NCBI RefSeq assembly: GCF_029407905.1 | Contig: NC_073626.1 | Span: 86,065,482-86,129,481 of the forward strand | From: Bubalus kerabau | Lineage: Eukaryota > Chordata > Mammalia > Artiodactyla > Bovidae | Length of the DNA: 64,000 nucleotides | Direction of reading: 5' to 3' | Shown here: positions 47,150-57,770 of the stretch, piece by piece | How positions within the stretch are numbered: the first letter of the stretch is position 1 | Layout of the letters: each line of letters opens with the position of its first letter | Notes under the pieces: model-generated | The model's database searches: none | Seen by the model: the letters and a program-made list of their open reading frames with translations, nothing else | What the model was told of the DNA's origin: nothing | Translations under genes and position numbers: made by a program

Positions 47150-47570
47150 CACCATATAAAAAGATATATTCAAAATGGATTAAAGACCTAAATGTAAGAC
47201 CAGAAACTATGAAACTCTTAGAGGAACACATAGGCAGAACACACTTTGGCTTAAATCACAGTAAGACCCTCTATGACTCAACTCCTAGAGTAATGGAAAT
47301 AAAAACAAAAAATTAAAAGTGGGATCTAATCAAACTCAAAAGATTTTGCACAGCATAGGAAATCACAAACAAGATGAAAAGACAGCTCTCAAAATGGGAG
47401 AAAATAATTTCAAGTGAAGCAACTGACAAAGGATTAATCTCCAAAATATACAAGCAGCTCCATAACAACCCAATAAAAAAATGGAGAGAAGATCTAAACA
47501 GACATTTCTCCAAAGAAGACACATAGATGGCTAATAAACACATGAACACATGCTCAGCACTGCTTATTAT
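47150..47570 (+). mobile_element. Host L1, segment 2 of 4
   Basis: 'tcaaaatggattaaagacct', 'ccaaaatatacaagcagctc' and 'cagacatttctccaaagaag' resume ORF2 exactly where segment 1 stopped. Confidence 0.94.
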
Positions 47571-48654
47571 TCAGTTCAGTTCAATTCAGTCACTCAGTCA
47601 TGTCCGACTCTTTGCGACCCCATGAATCACAGCACACCAGGCCTCCCTGTTCATCACCAACTCCTGGAATTCACTCAGACTCACATCCATTGAGTCAGTG
47701 ATGCCATACAGCCATCTCATCCTCTGTCGTCCCCTTCTCCTCCTGCCCCCAATCCCTCCCAGCATCAGGGTCTTTTCCAATGAGTCAACTCTTCACATGA
47801 GGTGGCCAAAGTACTAGAGTTTCAGCTTTAGCATCATTCCTTCCAAAGAACACCCAGAGCTGATCTCCTTCAGAATGGACTGGTTGGATCTCCATGCAGT
47901 CCAAGGGACTCTCAAGAGTCTTCTCCAACACCCCAGTTCAAAAGCATCAATTTTTCGGCACTCAGCCTTCTTCACAGTCCAACTCTCACATCCATACATG
48001 ACCGCTGGGAAAACCATAGCCTTGACTAAACAGACCTTTGTTGGCAAAGTAATGTGTCTGCTTTTCAATATGCTATCTAGGTTGGTCATAACTTTCCTTC
48101 CAAGGAGTAAGCATCTTGTAATTTCATGGCTGCAATCACCATCTGCAGTGATTTTGGAGCCCCCAAAAGTAAAGTCTGACACTGTTTCCACTGTTTCCCC
48201 ATCTATTTCCCATCAAGTGATGGGACCAGATGCCATGATCTTCATTTTGTGAATGTTGAGCTTTAAGCCAACTTTTTCACTCTCCGCTTTCACTTTCATC
48301 AAGAGGCTTTTAGTTCCTCTTCACTTTCTGCCATAAGGGTGGTGTCCTCTGCATATCTGAGGTTATTGATATTTCTCCCAGCAATCTTGATTCCAGCTTG
48401 TGTTTCTTCCAGTCCAGCATTTCTCATGATGTACTCTGCATATAAGTTAAATAAGCAGGGTGACAATATACAGCCTTGACATACTCCTTTTCCTATTTGG
48501 AACCAGTCTGTTGTTCCATGTCCAGTTCTAACTGTTGCTTCCTGACCTGCATACAGATTTCTTAAGAGGCAGGTCAGGTGATCTGGTATTCCCATGTCTT
48601 TCAGAATTTCCCACAGTTTATTGTGATCCACACAGTCAAAGGCTTTGGCATAGA
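47571..48654 (-). mobile_element. BovB LINE, 1.08 kb, second insertion in the host L1
   Basis: Begins with repeated 'cagtt' units and runs to 'ggctttggcatag'. The minus frame 48299-48631 has the reverse-transcriptase box as YAED, so the first aspartate is replaced by glutamate. The frame 47814-48191 carries the C-terminal part. Same orientation as the copy at 45311-47149. Confidence 0.96.
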
Positions 48655-49136
48655 GAAACGCAAATCAAAACTACAATGAGGTATGACCTCACAGTGGTCA
48701 TCATCAAAAAATCTACAAAAAATAAATGCTGGAGAGGATATGGAGAAAAGAGAACCCTCTCGCACTGTTGGTGGAAATGTAAATTGATACAGCCACTATG
48801 TAGTGTATGGAGATTTGGTTAAAAACATAGCAGTGAAGCTATCGAACAATCCTAAGACTGGGCATAACTCTGAGAAAATGACCATTCTAAAAAACACATG
48901 CATGCCAGTGTTCATTGAAGCCTGTTTACAACAGCCAGGACTTGCAAGCCACCTAGACATCCATTGACAGATGAATGGATAAAGATGTGATACAGATATA
49001 CAATTGAATATTACTCAGCCATTTAAAGGGATAAACTTGAGCCAGTTCCAGTAAAGTGGATGAACCTAGAGCCTGTTATACAGAGTGATAGGTAGAAAAA
49101 GAAAAACAAATATCCTATATTAACACATACATATGG
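48655..49136 (+). mobile_element. Host L1, segment 3 of 4
   Basis: 'gagaaacgcaaatcaaaact', 'aaataaatgctggagaggat' and 'caattgaatattactcagcc' continue ORF2 to its C-terminal end, with several small deletions. Confidence 0.93.
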
Positions 49137-49359
49137 TGAACTTCCCTGGTGGCTCAGATGGTAAAGCGTATGTCTACAATGCGGGAAACCTGGGTTTGAT
49201 CCCTGGGTCAGGAAGATTCCCTGGAAAAGGAAATGGCAACCCACTCCAGTACTCTTGCCTAGAAAATCCCATGGACAGAGGAGCCTGGTGCAGGCTACTG
49301 CCCATGGGGTCACAAAGAGTCGGACACAACTGAGAGACTTCACTTTCACTTTCACTTTC
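49137..49359 (+). mobile_element. Bov-tA SINE inserted in the host L1
   Basis: Complete head 'gaacttccctggtggctcag' and body, ending in repeated CACTTT units. The 15-base duplication aacacatacatatgg / aacacatatatatgg (one mismatch) lies at 49122-49136 and 49360-49374. Confidence 0.95.
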
Positions 49360-49748
49360 AACACATATATATGGAGTCTAGAAAAATGGTACTGATGAAT
49401 CTATTTGTAGGGCAGCAATAGAGAGGCAGATGTAGAGAACAGACTTGTGAACACAGCAGGGGAAGAAGAGGGTGAGATGGACTGAGAGAGTAACACTGAA
49501 ATATATACATTACCATAAGTAAAATAGATAGCCAGTGGGAATTTGCTTTATGATGCAGGGAGCTCAGCCTGGTGCTCTGTGACAATCTAGAGGGTTGGGC
49601 TTGGGTGGGAGATGGGAGGGAGGTTCAAGAGGGAAGAGACATGTGTATACCTATAGCTGATTCATGTTGATGTATGGCAGAAAACAACATAACATTGTAA
49701 AGCAATTATCCTCCATCTAAAAATGAATTAAAAATTTTTTTAAAAAAG
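49360..49748 (+). mobile_element. Host L1, segment 4 of 4 (3' UTR and tail)
   Basis: 'aatggtactgatgaatctat', 'agctcagcctggtgctctgt' and 'gcaattatcctccatctaaa' are the 3' UTR, ending in an A/T-rich tail directly before the right target repeat. Confidence 0.93.
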
Positions 49749-49767
49749 GAATCTCATTTTTCCATCA

Positions 49768-49867
49768 ACATAAGGGTGTTATTTCCTGGGATGAGTCTAA
49801 GGAAAAAATTATAAAGCAGATGATGGCTCAATCCCATCTTTTGCATCCCTTCATGCTTATTTTATTG
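49768..49867. other. Short unique segment
   Basis: Nothing was recognised. Confidence 0.3.
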
Positions 49868-49877
49868 TCTCTCTTTT

Positions 49878-50103
49878 GCGGTGTGTGCTAAGTGACTTCA
49901 GTTGTGTCCAACTCTTTGTGACCCTATGGACCACAGTTCACCAGCCTCCTCTGTCCATAGGATTCTCCAGGCAAGAATATTGGAGTGAGTGGCCATGCCC
50001 TCTTCCAGGGAATCTTTCCAACCCAGGAATCAAATCTGCATCTCTTAAATCTCCTGCATTGACAGGTGGGTTCTTTACCACTAGTGCCACGTGGGAAGCC
50101 CAA
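49878..50103 (-). mobile_element. Bov-tA SINE
   Basis: Reverse orientation, ending 'gccacgtgggaagccca'. A 10-base duplication with one mismatch (tctctctttt / tctctccttt) lies at 49868-49877 and 50104-50113. Confidence 0.9.
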
Positions 50104-50113
50104 TCTCTCCTTT

Positions 50114-50677
50114 ATCCCATATTATATCCCTTATGACCCTATATTCATACTTCATCTGTCTGAGTACTGTATCAATGCCATTCTTTTTTTCAAAAAACTC
50201 TAAGCGATTATTATTATTTTGGTTTTTTTTTTGTTTTTTTTTTTTGCAGAGAAGAAAGCATTTAAATGAGAAATTAATATCAAAGATATTTTAAAACCAA
50301 CATGTATTTGGAAATTAAATGTCCACTTTTAAATGGTGTATATAAGAAGCTATAACAAGGAAAATTAGAATATGATTGTAGCTGGATAAAAATGAGAGAA
50401 TTTACCAGAATTTGTTTCATGCAGCTGAAGCTGCTCAATGCAACTAAATACAATGTGGAATTTTGAGCTACAATTCCATTTTGAAATCAATGGTTTGATA
50501 AATTAGCAATCATCAGAATGTCTATAATATTTAGGACTTCTTTCATTTAGAAAAATAAGGAGAAACAAGAGTATTGCTTAGTGAAAGCATTGATTCAATA
50601 ACATGAATGTTTTAGAAGTTGCAATAAGAAAGATAATTTTGGATGGCAGCATTTTAATCTTATTCTTCAGGGTAGCT
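50114..50677. other. Unique AT-rich sequence with a T-rich tract
   Basis: T-rich at 50210-50245, ending gcagagaag, the same 3' motif that follows the T run at 34082. No exon was recognised. Confidence 0.35.
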
Positions 50678-50880
50678 CTGGACTTAGTGGCTTGGACGAT
50701 TAAGAATTTGCTTGCAAAGCAGGAGAGCCAGGTTTGATTCCTGGGTTGGGAAGATTCCCTGGAGAAGGGAATGGCTACTCACTCCAGTATCGCCTGAGAA
50801 TCGCATGGAAAGAGGAGCCTGGCAGGCTACAGTCCATGGTGTCACAAAGAGTCAGACATGACTGAGCAACTAACACTCAC
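50678..50880 (+). mobile_element. Bov-tA SINE, diverged
   Basis: Part of the head is missing ('ttcccaggtggc' region reduced), then a normal 'gattcctgggttgggaagat' and body ending 'gactgagcaactaacactc'. Confidence 0.87.
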
Positions 50881-51470
50881 TCTTCACATCTTCTGGCAAT
50901 TTACCAGAGATTATTCCTGCAGAATGTAAAAGTGAAAGTCTTTCATACCACATAAGTAAAATAATTTACTTTTTTAGCAAATGTGAGCCTACACGATGCT
51001 CCTTTTCCTTTATGTTCAGTGACTACTTTACTTGAAACTGGGGAAATTTCAACTCATTAGTTATTAAGTACAACCCTCTGTAAGGTAGAGACAAATGGCT
51101 ATTATTTTATTTTTTATGTATGAGAGAAACCTTTAAAAATATCACTGTAGCTACATTAATTTGTTAAATATAGTTATTCCAAGCTATTTTCCAGAGCTCC
51201 AATCTCTTGTTTCCAGTTGCAGGTTGTCTGTTCCTGATTGTAGTTCCACTGAATATTAGAATGGGCTTGCAGTCATTTCTCTTTGTGATAAAGGGAATAT
51301 TTCAGAATTCAGTACACAATGAAATATGCAGAGCCAAATAACCAGAATATAATTAGTATCTTTTGTGTTTTTATTCTAATAATTATTAAATGCCTACACG
51401 GTTACTTTAAAAAATAGCTCCGTTCAGATTTGATATTTACTGAAACAACTTATTGCAAGCTGTGGGAAAT
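50881..51470. other. Unique AT-rich non-coding sequence
   Basis: Nothing was recognised. Confidence 0.35.
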
Positions 51471-51483
51471 TCAATTGTTTTCT

Positions 51484-51592
51484 TTTTTAATTATTTTTTA
51501 ATTGAAGGATAAATGCTTTATAGAATTGTATTGGTTTCAGGGAGGGGACATATGTATACCTATGGTTGATTCATGTTGATGTTTGGCTGAAA
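51484..51592 (-). mobile_element. Tiny L1 3' end with 5' inversion (twin-primed)
   Basis: 51484-51540 is the last part of the L1 3' UTR in reverse, with its T-rich (poly(A) complement) start. 51541-51592 is the adjacent upstream UTR part in the opposite sense ('acatatgtatacctatggtt', 'gattcatgttgatgtttggc'). The flanks tcaattgttttct (51471-51483) and tcaatttttct (51593-51603) look like a diverged target duplication. Confidence 0.75.
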
Positions 51593-51603
51593 TCAATTTT
51601 TCT

Positions 51604-51975
51604 GACTGAGAAAGAATACACAGAAAAGATTTTCTTATTTTTTCTTGTTTGCTAGTTTTAAATATTTATTCACAAGGAAACAAACAAGTAGAGGAGAGTA
51701 GGTTATTGAAAAGAAATGAGTAGCTCTAATGACAACTTATTTGTGGTTTTCCCTCTATTATTCCATAAATTGTGAATTTGGCTAATGTGGAACAAAGCTA
51801 AAGGTTTCTCCTCTTCCTCAGTAAAAAATAGAGACTTCATTAATCTACTGGTGGGACTCTGCCCCAGCTGGTTGCCAACCCTAAATCTTAACTTGTTCTC
51901 AATCTGAATAAATAATAAGATCTGAGTCCAATCCTGTCCTTGTACGCAAGTAGTGAATTATATACAGATTTGAAA
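51604..51975. other. Unique AT-rich sequence
   Basis: Nothing was recognised. Confidence 0.3.
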
Positions 51976-52072
51976 AGTGAAAGGCAATCCACTCCAGTAT
52001 GCTTGTCTGGAGAATTCCATGGGCAGAGGAGACTTGTGGGCTACAGTCCGTGGGATTGAGCAACTAACAGTT
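51976..52072 (+). mobile_element. Bov-A/Bov-tA body fragment
   Basis: 'ggcaatccactccagtatgc' to 'ctacagtccgtgggattgag' without the tRNA head. Confidence 0.82.
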
Positions 52073-52422
52073 GAGTAACAACAAAAACAAATGATTGTAG
52101 CTTAGAAGCAGTTAACAATATCTTTTTGTATTTCAAAGTAGAAATCAAATTGTTAAAACTTCACAGTTAACTGGCACAAATTTGAGAGCACATCTATCAC
52201 TTTTCTTTTTACAATTTTTAATAGGTGAAATTTATTACTAAACAATTTCAGGCAGAATACAAATTTAGTATTTTTCTCAATAAAAGTCACAGTTTATATA
52301 TTGATGAAAATCTTTAGGATTCCATGAGCAGGCTTTGAATTAAATACTGAGTGGAAATTCAAGGTCTTATTCAAACACATGGTGATGTGTTGCTTGTACA
52401 AAAAAACAGGGAGGGTCCGGTG
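52073..52422. other. Unique AT-rich sequence
   Basis: Nothing was recognised. Confidence 0.3.
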
Positions 52423-52600
52423 AACATTTATTAACTACCTACCAGGTTCCAGGCACTATGCTAGATAATTTATGAATTCTATTTCATTATATTCAAATAA
52501 TGTCTCATTTATGGCTAACATCATTTTGTAGATGAGGAGATTAAGGCTTAGAGATAAGCAATATGCCCAAATTCATAATGTTAGCAATAGGTAAATTTGA
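52423..52600 (-). mobile_element. MIR SINE
   Basis: 'gttccaggcactatgctaga', 'cattttgtagatgaggagat' and 'ttaaggcttagagataagca' follow the reversed MIR core. Confidence 0.75.
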
Positions 52601-52703
52601 AGAAGTAGATAATGCATATGGTTTGGTCTGATTCTGATGTTGTATATTCCAAAATTGTTCATTTATTCAGCAAGCATATGATGAGTGCTTACTATGGATC
52701 AGC

Positions 52704-52983
52704 TGCTGCTGCTGCTGCTGCTAAGTCACTTCAGTCGTGTCCGACTCTGTGCGACCCCATAGACGGCAGCCCACCGGGCTCCCCCGTCCCTGGGATTCTC
52801 CAGGCAAGAACACTGGAGTGGGTTGCCATTGCCTTCTCCAATGCATGAAAGTGAAAAGTGAAAGTGAAGTCGCTCAGTCCTGTCTGACTCCTAGCGACCC
52901 CATGGACTGCAGCCCACCAGGCCCCTCCGTCCATGGGATTTTCCAGGCAAGAGTACTGAAGTGGGTTGCCATTGCCTTCTCCA
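52704..52983 (-). mobile_element. Bov-A2 SINE, near consensus, with target-site duplication
   Basis: Full dimer in reverse after (CTG)n. The perfect 11-base repeat tatggatcagc lies at 52693-52703 and 52984-52994. Very little visible divergence from the Bov-A2 sequence I remember, so a recent insertion is plausible. Confidence 0.96.
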
Positions 52984-52994
52984 TATGGATCAGC

Positions 52995-54004
52995 ACTCTA
53001 CTGTTAATATTAAGCCAGGAAGATTTTTGTGTTTTTTTTTTTTTTAATGGTAAGAGAATTCCAACTAAATAAGAAGGAAAAGAGGCAAACATTCACACCC
53101 ATATGAAAGCCTACTACAACAAGAGCAGAAGACATGACAAAAGAAGTGATATTAACAACAAAATTTTATAAACTGGAAAACAGATTAGTGATCACTGACT
53201 TACGCTTTGGCAATTTCCATTCAATTCAGTTCCTAATTATTAGGGACGTTTGGAAACACTGAAAGTTTTTCTCCTAGCATTTCTTTGACCCCCATCTCTT
53301 TCATTTTCTCTGTTCTCTCTCTCTGGAACTGGAACAAATATACTCATTAGAGGCTGGAACTCTTAAAATTATTCTTTATCTGATTTTGTTTTCTTATTTT
53401 CCTTTTACTTTCTAAGTTATCCCATTGACTTTAACTTCAGATGTTTTAACTGTGTTTTTGTTGTTGTTTTCATATGCTAACACTGCTTTATTGTCTCTAA
53501 AATTTCTTTTCTTCCAATAATTTCTGAACTTTTGTTGATTTTTTTGAATATTATTTTTGTAAAAATAGCATTATGTTCTTTTATAGTGAGTTCAATATTT
53601 TCTGTTATTTTTCTGAGGATATTACTATAGATTGCTATTTAATTGATTTATACAGTTGTTTAATGCATCTATTGATTAATTAATGAGGTTGCTTCTTTCC
53701 CCACAACCTAATTTCATAGTTGAAAAGAGCATATTACGTCTGGCTATTTTGTTTTCCGTTACTACTTCCATGAAATATTATCATGTTACTCTTCCTTTAA
53801 ATTACAAATGTATTGCTGAGCCTCACTACTTCTCCCCAGAACTAAGGTTGAGATGAGTCTTTAACTATTTGGGAGAAAATCTTATTTTTTTCTTCTTTCA
53901 TGGAGAAGACTCTTGCTTTAGATAGCTGGCAGGTGGGAAAGATATCTACAAGAGGTAAGGGCACAGATTCCCTGAGGGAGCCAATTCATTCCTCCAATCA
54001 TAGC
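52995..54004. other. Unique AT-rich non-coding sequence
   Basis: No gene was recognised. A T run lies at about 53032-53045. Confidence 0.35.
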
Positions 54005-54064
54005 TACCCTGTACTCAACTATGTGCCAGGCAGTGTGCTGAGTCTTTGCATTAATTATCTAATC
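54005..54064 (-). mobile_element. MIR SINE, left part, split by L1
   Basis: 'caactatgtgccaggcagtg' is the reversed MIR 3' region. It is interrupted at the repeat attatctaatc. Confidence 0.7.
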
Positions 54065-54193
54065 CTTTTTAAAAACTTTTTATTTTATACTGGAGTACAA
54101 GCTGATTAACAATATTGTAATAGTTTCAGGTCCACCGCAGAGTGACTCAGCCACATGTATGGGTGTATCCCTTCTCCCCCAAACTCCCCTCCC
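54065..54193 (-). mobile_element. 129-base L1 3' end with 11-base target-site duplication
   Basis: Reverse L1 3' UTR ('ttttatactggagtacaagc', 'ttctcccccaaactcccctc'). The perfect repeat attatctaatc lies at 54054-54064 and 54194-54204. Confidence 0.92.
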
Positions 54194-54310
54194 ATTATCT
54201 AATCTAACCCTGATTATAAATAGAGATAAGGAAACTGAGGCATGGCTAGGCTTAATAGAATATGCAATATTACAAGGGAGATAAATGGCAGAACAAGGAT
54301 TCAATGTTAT
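54194..54310 (-). mobile_element. MIR SINE, right part
   Basis: 'gagataaggaaactgaggca' and 'ggcagaacaaggattcaatg' continue the MIR split by the L1. Confidence 0.72.
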
Positions 54311-55319
54311 TTCTAAATCAGTTAAGAGGCAACATTCTTATTAACCTAAAATATAATACTACCTCTTTCTTTCACTAGTGAGTAAAAGGAAGCAAGGCTG
54401 AAGATGTGTTAAGCTCATCTCACTGCTGTTCCTTAAAAACACTCATTCCCTGAAAGGTAGGATTGGAAAAGAGAATAAAAAAGATAAAATGTTTTCTTTT
54501 TCAAATGAAACAAGGGTAATAATCAGAGGGACAATATAAGAGCTCATTAGCTCTTAATGAGAAACTCTGATTTATTGGTAATGAAGGTTGGCCTCAGTAT
54601 GTCCAACGTCTTCTAATGTGAAAATGATACTGAAATGGCAATGAAACCTGGTCAAAAATTAAGTTAAAACAGACACAAACAGAAGTCCACATACAAAAGA
54701 AAATTGAATAAGTGATGATTCACAACTAGTAAATAAAAGAAGACAGTGTTAGAATGATTTAACACTCTTTTTATGGAGGGTATCACCAAAATGAACCAAT
54801 ACATAGAAATTAGCTTTATTAATTTTTATTTTTGCCTAGGTTAGGGTAATAAAGACTTTTAAAAATGATATTCTTATGGAATAGAAATATCACAAAATGG
54901 AGGGTAAATATGCAGTATAATCAGAAAAATAAGACAGTAAAGGAACAGAAAACCTGTTTCCCATTAAACATTCAGTTTATAGAAACAAGATTGTGCTAGT
55001 AAAAAATGTAAGTTAACAATTAATTATAGAACTTAATATTATCTTTAGCTCAACTGGAGAGGAGGAAAATGTTAACTCTGATAATTATAATTCTGATAGT
55101 AAGTTTATTATAATTCCAGGACTCTTTTTAATAGCTTCAGGCTTTTGTCCCCACCTACATTTCAGTAGAACAGAGTGAGTCATATTAATATTATTGATAA
55201 ATCATGGTAATCATTTAAAGAAATAATAAAATACAATTAGAGAATTTTATAACTGGAAAAAGATTCCCTTTTGTCCACATTGTTTGCAAAAGAATAACAG
55301 GGTTTTGCTCTCAAATTGA
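54311..55319. other. Unique AT-rich non-coding sequence
   Basis: Nothing was recognised. Confidence 0.4.
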
Positions 55320-55505
55320 CATTTCCTGATTCTGCTGCTACTTTCTAGCTACATGCTTTAGTACATGTCTTAGCCTCTACTTTTTAACCTATAGAATAGG
55401 ATGATAACACATTCTTCATAGAGTTATTGGAAGAATTAAAAATATAGGAAAAGTGTTTATATGTGGCACTTAACACTAAATAAATATTATCTGTTACTAA
55501 TATTA
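55320..55505 (+). mobile_element. MIR SINE
   Basis: 'ctttctagctacatgcttta', 'cctatagaataggatgataa' and 'atatgtggcacttaacacta' follow MIR order. Confidence 0.62.
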
Positions 55506-55894
55506 TGAGAATTCACATTTTAGTATTCTCTGTTTTAATTATCTTTACAATCTATAAAAGTTCTAATCCTAAATTTGCCAAAAATATATACATCTTCTAT
55601 GGTCCTTTTTACCCAGCAGAATTAAGTAGATAGATAACTAGATAGATATAGACAGATCTCATTTTATTACACATGGCCCATATATAACCATTTATGTATA
55701 ATAATCGTGATTTCCCAGCAATTGAGGGACATTTAAAATACCAGTGTGTTTGAGATATGGTTTGCTTTTAAGCTATTTTCTTGTAGGGTCCTGGGAATAG
55801 CTATCTTTAGAGCTGTAAAGGGAAATGCTAGGCAGATATGGTTTTAGAAATTAAACAGAGAGCTGAACCCTCATTGAGGTTGTCTTGTATTAAA
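55506..55894. other. Unique AT-rich sequence
   Basis: Nothing was recognised. A short (GATA)n-like patch lies near 55627-55652. Confidence 0.35.
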
Positions 55895-56000
55895 ATAGCT
55901 GTTTCTTCGAGCAAGCTACTGAATGTCTCTAAGTCTCAGTTTTCTTACTTGCAAAATGAAAAGTAGAATATAAGTTTTACAAAGTATTTTGCTGATAAAC
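55895..56000 (+). mobile_element. MIR-like fragment
   Basis: 'gagcaagctactgaatgtct' then 'cagttttcttacttgcaaaa' resembles the MIR middle. Confidence 0.45.
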
Positions 56001-56124
56001 AAGATAAAGTGTGACAGACACCTAGGATGGTTCTAGCTACATACAAGGCCCATAGAAAACAATAGCTGTGTCCTATTTAGCACCTGACGGTATGGTCAGT
56101 GCTCTCCGAGACACATCTCGTCAC

Positions 56125-56372
56125 AGGTAAGACAGCACAAATTCTGAGGTCAAACTGCTAAGGTTCATATATGCCTCTGATATTCACTAGCTATGTGACT
56201 TTGAGCCGCTTACTTAATATCATGTCTCAGCATCCCCATCCATAAAAAGAGAAGAATAGTATTTACTTCATAAAATTATGCAGAGGATTCAATGAGTTGA
56301 TATTAATAAAGATCTTAAAATAGTGCCTTATAAATGCTGGGAAATATTTGTTAAATACAATTTCCTTTTACT
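56125..56372 (+). mobile_element. MIR SINE, nearly complete
   Basis: 'aattctgaggtcaaactgct', 'ttcactagctatgtgacttt', 'atgcagaggattcaatgagt' and 'aatagtgccttataaatgct' appear in MIR order. Confidence 0.75.
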
Positions 56373-56465
56373 CTAATCCATAAACCCTTATTAACTATAA
56401 AGTAAACAATTATATTAAACTGTTCTTCATTTTAAACACTAGATATCTCCTCTATATTATTTAAG
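56373..56465. other. Short unassigned segment
   Basis: Nothing was recognised. Confidence 0.3.
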
Positions 56466-56945
56466 AAGTGGTTCTCAAGATTTCTGTTATTAGGATCCTT
56501 TTAGACTCTAAAGAATTATCAAGGACCCCAGAAAGTTTTTAATACAGATAAAATTTTTGAGATTTACTATATTAGAAATTAAAGAGATAAAGCTCCATTA
56601 TTTATTTATTAGAAAAAGACATAATGAACCCAATACATGCTTGCATAAGCAACATATTTTTGTGAAAAACAAATATATTTTTTAAAAAAACCAGTGAGAT
56701 GAGTGACAATATTTACATTTTTGCAAATCTTTCTAAAGTCTGGCGTAATAGAAAACAGTTGGAATCTTGAATCTGTATCTTAATCTAATCTACTGAAAAT
56801 ATGTCATTTTGGTTGAAGTAAATATGGCCACACATAGATACATCATTGGAAAATGGAGGAGCATTTTAATAGCCTTTCCAGATAATTCAGAATATTATTT
56901 TTTGATAGCTCAACCAAACTGACAAAAGGTAGCTTGCTTAAGAAA
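56466..56945 (+). mobile_element. hAT-Charlie (MER1-group-like) DNA transposon fragment
   Basis: Starts with the terminal motif 'agtggttctcaag', then 'aagaattatcaaggacccca', 'acatttttgcaaatctttct', 'tctggcgtaatagaaaacag' and 'ggaggagcattttaatagcc' in family order. No right terminal repeat was found, so it is 3'-truncated. The subfamily name is uncertain. Confidence 0.72.
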
Positions 56946-57059
56946 ACAAAAAATCTAGGAAAAGAAATGCCATAAATATTTGAAAAAAGAGAATAGATTT
57001 GTTTATCAGTTACTGGAATCTTATAGCCAGGACTTAGGTTTTATAACAGTAAATTCAGG
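56946..57059. other. Short unassigned AT-rich segment
   Basis: Nothing was recognised. Confidence 0.3.
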
Positions 57060-57072
57060 ACAAATAAAAGTA

Positions 57073-57290
57073 GGCTTCCCAGGTGGTGCAGTGATAAAGA
57101 ATCTGCCTGCCAATTAAAGAGATTCAGGAGACCCAGGTGTGATCCCTGGGTCGGGAAGATCTTCTGGAGGAGAAAATGTCAACGCACTCCAGTATTCTTG
57201 CCTGAGAAATTCCATGGAAAGAGGAGCCTGGTCGCTACAGCCCATGGGATCACAGAGAATTGGACACGACTTAGAGACTAAACAACAATG
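57073..57290 (+). mobile_element. Bov-tA SINE
   Basis: Head 'ggcttcccaggtggtgcagt', body and a 'gagactaaacaacaatg' end. Imperfect flanking repeats (acaaataaaagta / acaaaagcgaaagta). Confidence 0.92.
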
Positions 57291-57305
57291 ACAAAAGCGA
57301 AAGTA

Positions 57306-57758
57306 ATACCTTGGCACATTAAGTGCTAAGTAAATGGAACCTATCATGGCCAACAGTAGTATGCACTAAAAATACAGAGAATCTGCAAGTAGTTTTAGTT
57401 AAATTCATAGCTAATAAGTTAATGGGTTGTGACAGATATTTGGGATTTATCAAAAAGTGTATTTAGTGTCAAGAGTATATCAAAGATGGCAGTTTTCAGT
57501 AGGATATTCTTCGGGGCATGTTTAGAGTCTGTATATTGAATTGGACTAAAGATTTGACAAAAACAGCAATTTGTTTGTATTCAGCCAGAAAGAGGACAAC
57601 AGCCATGGGTCCTCTTCAGTTAAAAGGCCACCCAATTTGAAAACTGGCTAATAACCATGTATTCTGATGGTGTTATCAGGGGATACTACCATTGTTTCCA
57701 GATCAGTTCTACCTGTGAATAAGTATGTATAGGAAGTCTTTGGTATTTGTTGATTTCT
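57306..57758. other. Unique AT-rich sequence
   Basis: Nothing was recognised. Confidence 0.35.
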
Positions 57759-57770
57759 ATGGTATAACTT

